From contig JAXMAC010000037.1 in the NCBI GenBank assembly GCA_046350595.1, forward strand, positions 1 through 27,800: DNA of 27,800 nucleotides, in the 5' to 3' direction. Under the pieces are notes generated by a model. The model saw nothing but the letters and a program-made list of their open reading frames with translations. It was not told where the DNA came from and searched no databases. This document shows, piece after piece, positions 1 to 6,241 of the stretch; positions within the stretch are counted from its first letter, which is position 1, and every line of letters starts with the position of its first letter. A program made the position numbers and the translations under genes. Source of the stretch: JAHFOW01 sp046350595. GTDB taxonomy: Bacteria; Planctomycetota; Brocadiia; Brocadiales; Brocadiaceae.

Positions 1-1
1 C

Positions 2-79
2 ATCCTCATGGATAATCATTTCGATCTGCTTTTAGAAACACCCCTTGCCAATCTCAGTGTATTTTATGAGATGGTTTAA
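2..79 (+). pseudogene. Fragment of a Y1/RAYT-type (REP-associated tyrosine) transposase
   Basis: Read in frame from base 2, this stretch gives ILMDNHFDLLLETPLANLS followed by a few unrelated residues and a stop at 77-79. The block closely resembles the strongly conserved core of Y1_Tnp/RAYT transposases (usually M-D/P-N-H-x-H-L-L-L-E-T-P). The second metal-binding His of the HUH motif is Asp here, and everything after the core is lost. The piece is cut by the window edge, so its 5' part is unseen. RAYTs are known to be linked to REP palindromes, which abound in this window; a causal link is inference. Homology is by eye from one short block. Confidence 0.55.
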
Positions 80-456
80 AATTACCTACATATCTCATTG
101 TAACAGAGGACATAAAAGGAAGAAAACGATTACGAGAAAAGCTGAAAACAGACAAGCATCCTTCCCAGATTATCAAAAGAATCGAAGCCGATTTGTCCCG
201 ATGAAGGAATTGACCCCATTATACTTTCTGGCGTAGCTGATGTTGACAGCCCTGGAGAGCCTGCTCATGGAGAGAATTGTGGCCACTGCGTATTGTGCAT
301 TTCGCACAGAACGGGTAGTGGCCGGTTTTATGCGGCCCTCGCTTTGAGCGTGCCAATTGCCGTGTTGGCACTTCCAGCATCACCAAAGCTTGCCGCAACA
401 TTCAGACGAAGAGACGAAGGCGGTCGTTGAAAACCGCTGAAACGGGGGGTATCAAA
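80..456. other. Stretch without a convincing gene
   Basis: No complete gene is visible. A frame from about 70 to 204 on the plus strand ends in REKLKTDKHPSQIIKRIEAD and looks like a coding tail, but it has no start and no family I recognise. From about 215 the composition becomes G+C-rich and stays so through the following flavin reductase. Short plus-strand frames here (for example around 238-345) may be gene debris. It reads as a junction of broken genes. Confidence 0.4.
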
Positions 457-993
457 ATGGCGAAAAAACTGTTTCCCTTGTCCAAGGTCTATGGCCTCCT
501 CGAGCCGGGGCCGGTGGTGATGGTCTCGACCGTCAGCAAGGGGCGGGCAAACATCATGACCATGTCATGGCACATGATGATAGATTTCGAGCCACCAATC
601 GTGGGTTGCGTAATTAGCAATCGAAACTACACGTTCGATATCTTGAAAGCTACCAAGGAATGCGTGATCAACATTCCGACAGTAGAATTGGCGGAAAAGG
701 TGGTGGGCTGCGGAAACACCTCCGGAAGAAGGATAGACAAATTCAACACCTTTGGGCTCACGCAGGCTCCCGCCTCGTGCATCAAGTCACCACTCATCGA
801 CGAGTGCTATGCGAATCTTGAATGCAGGGTAGTCGATGAAAAGATGGTAGCCAAATACAACCTCTTCGTTCTTGAGGTGCTCAAAGCGTGGACCGACCCC
901 GCAAGCAAAGACCCGCGGACGATTCATCATCGCGGGAGAGGCGCTTTCATGATAGCCGGAGAGACGATCAAGTTGCCTTCCAAAATGAAATAA
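457..993 (+). CDS. Flavin reductase family protein (FMN-binding split barrel)
   Basis: This 178-residue protein matches the flavin reductase-like/FMN-binding split-barrel family. Such proteins bind FMN and usually reduce flavin with NAD(P)H or act as flavin-dependent electron carriers. Family features visible are the N-terminal segment GPVVMVSTVSKGRANIMT, the middle segment with PPIVGCVISNRNYTFD, and CVINIP followed by a Cys-containing loop (VVGCGNTSGRRIDKF). The ATG at 457 is preferred over the frame-open start at 427 because it follows a GGGGGG purine run by seven bases and begins at the family's usual N-terminus. The gene uses many G/C-ending codons, unlike its AT-richer neighbours, which suggests a different origin. 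It stands alone, so the substrate cannot be told. Confidence 0.8.
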   Translation: MAKKLFPLSKVYGLLEPGPVVMVSTVSKGRANIMTMSWHMMIDFEPPIVGCVISNRNYTFDILKATKECVINIPTVELAEKVVGCGNTSGRRIDKFNTFGLTQAPASCIKSPLIDECYANLECRVVDEKMVAKYNLFVLEVLKAWTDPASKDPRTIHHRGRGAFMIAGETIKLPSKMK

Positions 994-1036
994 CCTTCAA
1001 ATAAAGATATGGATAAGATAGGGTTAAGAAGCTGTA

Positions 1037-1372
1037 TTACCTATTTCTCACAATCTCTATTTTCACACCCATTTCTCTATTACCCGCGATATAAGAAACT
1101 GTACCTGTGTGGTCCGGGCAGTAACAATAACCTCCGGGAATGGGCCATTCAATACATGGGCATCGCGGATCAATCCGCGGGTCGAAGTTGATGTAACACC
1201 ACGTGGGTTTTGTGGTAGCCCCCAGTCCTAAACCATGCATTAATTGCTGAAAGTTTTTCTCGTTACTATTATTCTGTGTATTCATCGCATGGAAGGATTC
1301 GGCTGCCACATAGCTCATTACCGTAACCACGAGACCCACAATGATGCTCAAAAAAATTGTTTTTCTATCCAT
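1037..1372 (-). CDS. Small membrane-anchored Cys-rich hypothetical protein
   Basis: I do not recognise this family. The 111-residue protein starts with a short charged stretch, then one hydrophobic segment (about residues 5-25) that is a membrane anchor or uncleaved signal. A polar linker follows, and then a compact C-terminal domain with five cysteines, at about 59, 71, 73, 83 and 85, including the pairs RCPC and YCYC, together with PDHTG. Clustered Cys outside the membrane suggests disulfides or metal binding (inference). It lies 25 bp downstream of the CBS-domain gene on the same strand, so the two probably form one transcript. A TTG codon directly upstream of the ATG is an alternative start. 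No strong ribosome site is seen. Confidence 0.6.
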   Translation of the reverse strand: MDRKTIFLSIIVGLVVTVMSYVAAESFHAMNTQNNSNEKNFQQLMHGLGLGATTKPTWCYINFDPRIDPRCPCIEWPIPGGYCYCPDHTGTVSYIAGNREMGVKIEIVRNR

Positions 1373-1397
1373 CAACGCAATAAATTAAAATGTATCA

Positions 1398-1997
1398 TTA
1401 TTCGCCGCGAATTTTACTGATAATATCCCGAAGCGATTGAATAGATTTTGCCGCATCGTCCAGCCTGTCCTGCAAATCTATGATAGCCTCTTCAGTAACG
1501 AAGGCGCTGCTGCCGTACCCCATCGTACTGACCGCATTAAGGATATCCATGGTGCTCACCACGCCCAGTGCCTGCCCCTTATCCTGAATAATAATCCTGT
1601 GAATCTTTTTATCATACATAGTCTTCGCAAGACGGTCGATGGTGTCATCCGCACGTGCGGTAATGACATTGGTTGTCATGATGTCCTTTACCAGGGTATC
1701 CCCAAAATCCTTTGATTTTACTACTTTATCAAAATATTTCTTAAGCTTTCCATTCGTGTCATCGTAATACGATTTCTTGCCCTGGACGCTTCGCTTTTTA
1801 CCTGCTTTTTCTCCCTGTTCGATAATATCGGTTTTTGAAACTACTCCCACGAGTTTCCCTGCTTTATTGACAACAGGAGCGCCATTAATCTGATTTTTGA
1901 CGAGTAGTTTTATAAGTTCACGGATAGGCGTCTCCGGCTGCACACAAACCACCTTTTCCGCCATGAGATCCCTTGCTACAAAATTATATGTGGCCAT
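1398..1997 (-). CDS. Tandem CBS-domain protein
   Basis: A 199-residue protein with two CBS domains, at about residues 9-61 (DLMAEKVVCVQPETPIRELI ... GVVSKTDIIEQ) and 104-157 (DIMTTNVITARADDTI ... GVVSTMDILN). They are separated by a basic linker (about 64-98). A short helical, coiled-coil-like tail (about 168-197) follows. CBS pairs form a Bateman module that binds adenine nucleotides or similar ligands and normally regulates a partner. No enzymatic or transport domain is fused, so this is a stand-alone regulator, and the partner is unknown. The ATG is preceded by GAGAGGAGG, an excellent ribosome binding site, so the start is secure. It leads a two-gene unit with the Cys-rich membrane protein. 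Confidence 0.9.
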   Translation of the reverse strand: MATYNFVARDLMAEKVVCVQPETPIRELIKLLVKNQINGAPVVNKAGKLVGVVSKTDIIEQGEKAGKKRSVQGKKSYYDDTNGKLKKYFDKVVKSKDFGDTLVKDIMTTNVITARADDTIDRLAKTMYDKKIHRIIIQDKGQALGVVSTMDILNAVSTMGYGSSAFVTEEAIIDLQDRLDDAAKSIQSLRDIISKIRGE

Positions 1998-2077
1998 GTT
2001 TATCCTCCTCTCAATATCGTTAGTTTCGGGGGTAAATTATTTCTTATAGCAACCTTAATGCTACACATACGGATATT

Positions 2078-2099
2078 GAGACGCAAAATTTTGCGTCTC
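2078..2099. repeat. Palindrome family A, copy 1
   Basis: A perfect 22-nt palindrome with arms GAGACGCAAAA / TTTTGCGTCTC. It is the first of six dispersed copies (others at 3606, 6109, 16712, 21915 and 27149). It lies between the stop of the lipoprotein gene and the start of the CBS gene. Confidence 0.9.
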
Positions 2100-2121
2100 T
2101 ACACTTGGTGTTCGAAATTAC

Positions 2122-3000
2122 TTATGTTCTATTATCTTCTTTTTTACACAAATTATTCAAGAGATTATACGTTTTTTGAAAGGATTTTTTTTCTTCAGGA
2201 TGTTGGGATAGATAACCGTTCAAACACTGTAACGCATCATCGTAGCGCTTCATGGCAAGATAATTGTCCAGGAGCAGGATAACGGGGCGACTATCATGCG
2301 GATTGCACGTTAACGTGCGTTGGCAATATTTCAGTGACTCCCGATATTTCAGATCGCTATTTGCATTGCGGGCTTTATATAAATAAATCTCTGCAATAAG
2401 TTCTCTGTCTTCCAGCGCTTTTTTGTGTGGATTGGACTTGTCTCCCTTCTTTACGATACCGTCGCTGTGGGTGTGTTCAAACTCATGCGTTTGGCCGTTT
2501 GATTCCACCCTGTTGTAAATGTGTCCCGGTATGAAAATGTTTTTTACATCAATCCCATAATGTCTGCAAAGTACGGTAAAACGTATTGCATACGAAAGAC
2601 AATTTCCCACCTTGAGGTTAAGCGTGTCTTTAAAATCGTAGCAGTCGCGGTAAGCGCCATCGTAGGCATTTTTTTGTAACCAGTCGAATATAATCTGTGC
2701 CTTGCGTATCGGGTCATTCGTTTTGTTGACCTCCGTTTCACCATCTATATGGGTAATGAGTTGATCCACCTTTACAAGGTATAATTGCATCTTCTTTTCC
2801 GTATCAACGCCGGAAGCAATAAGACTTGCCTGCTCCAATGGCATATCAAGCCTTCCATCTTCCACATCTTGTATTAAAGACATTTCAAGGTAGTCAGCAT
2901 GTCTCCCGCTATCGAATCCGGCGTGTTGTGCTGAGGAACAACCGGCAAGGAGAATTATGAACAGAACGAGATATCTTGCCGGTAGAGTAAAGTATTTCAT
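2122..3000 (-). CDS. Lipoprotein with transglutaminase-like and TPR regions
   Basis: A 292-residue predicted lipoprotein. A short hydrophobic signal ends in the lipobox LLAGC with Cys21, so it should be lipidated and anchored to a membrane on the outer face. Residues about 95-185 resemble transglutaminase-like/SirB1-type domains: a Cys in VGNCLSYAIRFTVLCRHYGI (Cys134) and a His in IPGHIYNRV (His160), followed by an acidic/His stretch (EFEHTHSD). The C-terminal third (about 200-285) is helical with TPR-like spacing (LKYRESLKYCQRTL, KRYDDALQCLNGYL). Such proteins may process or cross-link peptides or be inactive scaffolds; activity is not shown. The start lies 3 bp after the response regulator stop on the same strand, so the two are co-transcribed and probably function together. 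Confidence 0.75.
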   Translation of the reverse strand: MKYFTLPARYLVLFIILLAGCSSAQHAGFDSGRHADYLEMSLIQDVEDGRLDMPLEQASLIASGVDTEKKMQLYLVKVDQLITHIDGETEVNKTNDPIRKAQIIFDWLQKNAYDGAYRDCYDFKDTLNLKVGNCLSYAIRFTVLCRHYGIDVKNIFIPGHIYNRVESNGQTHEFEHTHSDGIVKKGDKSNPHKKALEDRELIAEIYLYKARNANSDLKYRESLKYCQRTLTCNPHDSRPVILLLDNYLAMKRYDDALQCLNGYLSQHPEEKKSFQKTYNLLNNLCKKEDNRT

Positions 3001-3003
3001 GGT

Positions 3004-3369
3004 CTATCCTATTTTGGCCTTAATCTCTTCCAGGAGTTTTTCCTGAGTGAATGGTTTTTCAAGAAAGGTCAGTGTGGGGTCTATCTCAAATATCGTTTTA
3101 TACGCACGGGGAGAAAAACTGCTGGCAATAATAATGGGTGTATGCGCATACTGAGAGTCAGATTTCAATTGTTTCAGGAAATCATCACCTTTCATCTGGT
3201 CGAGTAATAAATCAAGGACTATAAGATCCGGTTTTTCACCTTTTATCTTTTCAAATGCCTCTTCACCGTCAATAGCACGGATAATGCTATACTCAGTTCC
3301 TTCAAGCATCGTCATGTAGAAAAAGAAAAAATCTTCTTCATCCTCAACAATAAGTATTTTTTTGCTCAA
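3004..3369 (-). CDS. Single-domain response regulator (CheY-like receiver)
   Basis: A 121-residue receiver domain with no output domain. Acidic residues Glu9/Asp10 (ILIVEDEED), the phospho-acceptor Asp53 (LIVLDLLL), a Ser at the switch position (Ser83 in IIIASSF) and Lys105 (FLEKPFT) are all in place, so it should be phosphorylatable. It probably relays phosphate or acts by binding a partner. It is followed after 3 bp by the transglutaminase-like lipoprotein gene. The histidine kinase gene is upstream on the same strand, separated by 272 bp that hold a MITE-like element and a palindrome A copy. The natural pairing is kinase to this receiver (inference from context). Confidence 0.92.
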   Translation of the reverse strand: MSKKILIVEDEEDFFFFYMTMLEGTEYSIIRAIDGEEAFEKIKGEKPDLIVLDLLLDQMKGDDFLKQLKSDSQYAHTPIIIASSFSPRAYKTIFEIDPTLTFLEKPFTQEKLLEEIKAKIG

Positions 3370-3423
3370 CGCAGATTCCTTCTCTCTTTAATTTCGCACA
3401 ACCTATGCTTAGCCTTGAAAGCT

Positions 3424-3520
3424 AATGTCATTAAGTTAAGCCACCTGCTGTAAAAGTCCCCCTTAAAAAAGGGGGATTCGGGGGTTGTTTTGATTAAATA
3501 ATCCTTAACTTAATGACATT
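3424..3520. mobile_element. MITE-like element B, copy 1
   Basis: A 97-bp element bounded by perfect 17-bp terminal inverted repeats, AATGTCATTAAGTTAAG at 3424-3440 and its complement at 3504-3520. Inside is a second palindrome, CCCCCTT / AAGGGGG. The flanks carry a 10-bp direct repeat CCTTGAAAGC (3413-3422 and 3522-3531), each one base away from the element, as expected for a target duplication. A nearly identical copy is at 27649-27746. It has no coding capacity. It lies between the histidine kinase and its response regulator. Confidence 0.85.
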
Positions 3521-3605
3521 TCCTTGAAAGCCCGCCCCGGACTCAAACCTGAAGAAGTTACCTCTGTAATAAATCTGGCGTTCGGCAACCGCAAAATGCC
3601 CAGGC

Positions 3606-3629
3606 AGAGACGCAATATCTTGCGTCTCT
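3606..3629. repeat. Palindrome family A, copy 2
   Basis: Arms AGAGACGCAA / TTGCGTCTCT around a 4-nt centre (TATC). It sits 12 bp downstream of the histidine kinase stop codon, where it could form a hairpin in the 3' end of the kinase transcript. Confidence 0.88.
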
Positions 3630-3641
3630 ACAGTATTGAAT

Positions 3642-5702
3642 TTACACAACCGGCAAGGTAAATTTAAATGTAGAACCCTTTCCACGTCCCTCGCTCTCTG
3701 CCCAGAGATTACCTTTGTGCGCTTCAATGATATTCTTACAGATTGCAAGTCCAACGCCCGCCCCATCCGCTCTCGGCCGTTCCTGAAAAAATCTTTCAAA
3801 TAATTTCCCGTACTGTTCTTTGGGCAAACCAATACCCACACCGGTATCCTTCACGGCAAATTCAAAATATGTATCCTTTTGTCCGGCGTAAATATGAATT
3901 TCGCCTTTTTCCGTGTACTTAATAGCATTGTCTATCAAATTCGTAACCACACGCACAATTTCATCCTTATCTCCAACAAGAACAGGTAATCCATCAGGAA
4001 TATGACTTATCAGAGATAACCCTTTCTTTTCTGCAATGAGCCGCATCCCCGTAATCGTTTGTGCGATAAGTTCATTCATCCTGAGCGCCTCTTTCTTGAA
4101 CACCAGGCGGCCTGATTCCAGGACAGATAGTTCCAGGATACTCCCGATAGTCTTTCGTAATCTTTGTAAGCTATCGTTGATAATCTTGCCAAATTTTTCT
4201 TCTTTTGACCGGTCTATGTGTTCTTTTCTTACTTCTTTTGACCAGAGTTCGAATGCCATCTGTACCTGCGCCACCGGCGATTTGAGTTCATGTGAAACAT
4301 CACGAATCATTTTATCTTTCATCTGGTCAAGGGTCAGTAATTCTTTATATGCCTTTTCCAGATTCTTACTCTGCCTTTCAAGTTCCTGATTCATGACGAC
4401 CAGGTCTTTTGTCCTCTCCTCAACTGTTTTTTCAAGATTGTAAGTGTACTCCTTGAGTTTTTGCGTTTTTTCTTCCAGGAAAGTCGCCATTTTATTGAAA
4501 GAATTTGACAACTCCCCTATTTCGTCACGGGAAATAATTTTTACCCTTTTGCTGTAATCTCCTTCTGAAATACTTTTTGTCACCTCGGTAAGATATAAAA
4601 TGGGCTCGGATATTTTTTTTCCAAAAAAGAATGCAATAGAAATGACCGTGATTGTTACAATAAATAAAATAGGCGCTACAATTGCGTGAAGTTTTCTAAC
4701 AGGGCCATAACCTTCATTTACATCTATCTCGGCGATAACACCCCAATTAAGTTCTGGAATCCACCGCCAAAAGCCAAGCACCTGCGAGCCGCGGTAGTCT
4801 GCATACCCCTCCTTATCATATCCCGTGGTTCCCTTTAAACACTCATCAACACTTCTGGTATATTTCCCTGTTTTGGGATTTACTACTTTGAGTTCCAGGG
4901 TTGTCCTTTGCATAACAATCCCAAAGTCTTTCAGGTAACTCAAAAATTTTGACTCTGAAATCATATACCCGTCTTTATTAATCAAATATGTCTCACCTGT
5001 TTCCCCCAGAAGAACACTTCTCATCAGTTTGCTGATCTCCATCACATCTAACCGCAAACATACAATCCCTATGATTTTGTGCTCGTAAACAACCGGGGTT
5101 GAAATATAAAGGGTAGGCAGTCCCAGCTCCAATTTCCCATACTCGTTTTCCAGGGGAATCACAGAAGGTGTAATTGGTGAAACGAATGTGACTCCGCCCA
5201 CTGCCTGCTTGAAGAATTCGTACCCCCCTACATTTGTAATAACCTTCCCTGTCGATGTCGTAATTTTTAAATCACCCTGACGATCGCAGATGAAGATTTC
5301 TTTATAGCCATAAACCTCCCGCATAGTATTCAGATTATGGAGTAACCGATAGAAATTCTCACTCCCCTCGGACTTATAAATAACGCCGGGCACGTTAGGA
5401 TTTTCAGCAATTATCTTCGCATCGGCCTTTCTCTCTTCAATCCACCGGATAATAAGCTCTGATTGTTTATGACCAACGCCTTTAAGGTTTTGTATCAACG
5501 CGTCCTGCAACGCCTTGTTCTCCGTGGGATAAACAAACACCCTCATGATTAAAATAGGAAAGATGGAAAGCAGGATGGAAAAAATGATAATCTTCGTCCG
5601 TATGGATTTATAAGAATAGGTATGATACTTATGAAAGATTTTAAGAAAAATACTTTCTTTACTTAAATACTTTTGAAGTAAATGATAGAATCCGGTAATC
5701 AT
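3642..5702 (-). CDS. Membrane sensor histidine kinase (dCache-HAMP-HisKA-HATPase)
   Basis: A 686-residue inner-membrane kinase. It has a cytoplasmic N-terminus, TM1 at about 38-58, a large periplasmic dCache sensor (about 60-335), TM2 at about 338-361, a HAMP linker (about 361-413), a coiled coil (about 405-465), a HisKA domain with His471 in RDVSHELKSPVAQ, and a HATPase domain. The HATPase shows the N box (LIDNAIKY, Asn592), G1 (DTGVGIG), F box (LFERFF) and G2 (GAGVGLAI). All catalytic motifs are intact. The sensor contains GETYLINKDGYMISES, LELKVVNPKTG and WIPELNWGVIAEID, which recur twice in the secreted protein at 17222-18997. It probably phosphorylates the receiver encoded downstream. 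Repeat C1 begins about 18 bp upstream of its ATG. No strong ribosome site is visible. Confidence 0.93.
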   Translation of the reverse strand: MITGFYHLLQKYLSKESIFLKIFHKYHTYSYKSIRTKIIIFSILLSIFPILIMRVFVYPTENKALQDALIQNLKGVGHKQSELIIRWIEERKADAKIIAENPNVPGVIYKSEGSENFYRLLHNLNTMREVYGYKEIFICDRQGDLKITTSTGKVITNVGGYEFFKQAVGGVTFVSPITPSVIPLENEYGKLELGLPTLYISTPVVYEHKIIGIVCLRLDVMEISKLMRSVLLGETGETYLINKDGYMISESKFLSYLKDFGIVMQRTTLELKVVNPKTGKYTRSVDECLKGTTGYDKEGYADYRGSQVLGFWRWIPELNWGVIAEIDVNEGYGPVRKLHAIVAPILFIVTITVISIAFFFGKKISEPILYLTEVTKSISEGDYSKRVKIISRDEIGELSNSFNKMATFLEEKTQKLKEYTYNLEKTVEERTKDLVVMNQELERQSKNLEKAYKELLTLDQMKDKMIRDVSHELKSPVAQVQMAFELWSKEVRKEHIDRSKEEKFGKIINDSLQRLRKTIGSILELSVLESGRLVFKKEALRMNELIAQTITGMRLIAEKKGLSLISHIPDGLPVLVGDKDEIVRVVTNLIDNAIKYTEKGEIHIYAGQKDTYFEFAVKDTGVGIGLPKEQYGKLFERFFQERPRADGAGVGLAICKNIIEAHKGNLWAESEGRGKGSTFKFTLPVV

Positions 5703-5772
5703 GCAAGACGAATAAATTCCATAGCGCAGCTACGCTGCAACCAATTCTTCTTTATGAAAAGGGGAGATTGCT

Positions 5773-5799
5773 CCTGTCTGCCGTGCCGGCACAGGCAGG
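5773..5799. repeat. Palindrome F, copy 1, nested inside repeat C1
   Basis: A 27-nt hairpin with arms CCTGTCTGCCGTGCC / GGCACAGGCAGG. It splits the family C left arm exactly between GATTGCT and TCGGAAAAG, with no base lost or duplicated when compared with the copies at 14265 and 16159. Confidence 0.8.
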
Positions 5800-5869
5800 T
5801 CGGAAAAGACCCTCGCAATGACACTTACTATGCTCTTTGATGGCACACAGCACGTTGTCATTGCGAGCG

Positions 5870-5897
5870 TTTGTAGTGACGACTTTAGTCGTCTGGG
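5870..5897. repeat. Block E, copy 1, nested inside repeat C1
   Basis: A 28-nt insert starting TTTGTAGTGACGAC and containing the palindrome GACGACTTTAGTCGTC. It is flanked on both sides by the 13-mer GTCATTGCGAGCG (5857-5869 and 5898-5910). The same insert with the same duplication occurs in repeat C4; the C copies at 14265 and 16912 have a single 13-mer and no insert. Confidence 0.82.
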
Positions 5898-6108
5898 GTC
5901 ATTGCGAGCGGAGCGTAGCAATCTTTCCCTCATAAACAAACTTTACCCCCCGATATGAAGTACATGGGACCGTGAAAAACTTACAAAAAAAGAACTTTTT
6001 ACAGAGTAATACTATAAATCAGACATTCGGCGACTTTAGTATTGCATTTTCACATATCTGATTCCCAAGCTCTGGCTTGAAAACGAGCCAGGAGATAAAC
6101 ACTATTGT

Positions 6109-6132
6109 AGAGACGCAATATCTTGCGTCTCT
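6109..6132. repeat. Palindrome family A, copy 3
   Basis: Arms AGAGACGCAA / TTGCGTCTCT with centre TATC, 109 bp past the stop of the radical SAM gene (minus strand). The rest of the 6020-6241 gap is AT-rich and I see no gene in it. Confidence 0.88.
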
Positions 6133-6241
6133 GCACTGACTTTGAATTTGGTAAACAATTGATATTTAGTATATTAAAGTTTTATATTTACTTTTATCTG
6201 TGCAATATGCGTAATCTGTGGTCTCAATTATCATTTTTCAT

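Larger units (their letters stand above)
5720..6019. repeat. Composite repeat family C, copy 1 (300 bp, with two nested insertions)
   Basis: A full-length copy of a dispersed element. It has a head (GCGCAGCTACGCTGCAACCA), a left arm GGAGATTGCT..CGGAAAAGACC, a centre with TATGCTCTTTGATGGCACAC, a right arm TGTCATTGCGAGCGGAGCG followed by AGCAATC, and a tail ending ACAGAGTAATACTATAAA. The two arms are imperfect inverted repeats. Compared with the copy at 14265 it carries two extra blocks: palindrome F at 5773-5799 and block E at 5870-5897. Confidence 0.85.

Noticed and set aside
45..236. 63-codon plus-strand frame
   Set aside because: It runs through transposase debris in a mixed frame with no start signal.
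3494..3841. 115-codon minus-strand frame overlapping the kinase end
   Set aside because: It lies in another frame of the kinase and passes through palindrome A2, whose arms always translate to VETQ..ASL in this frame.
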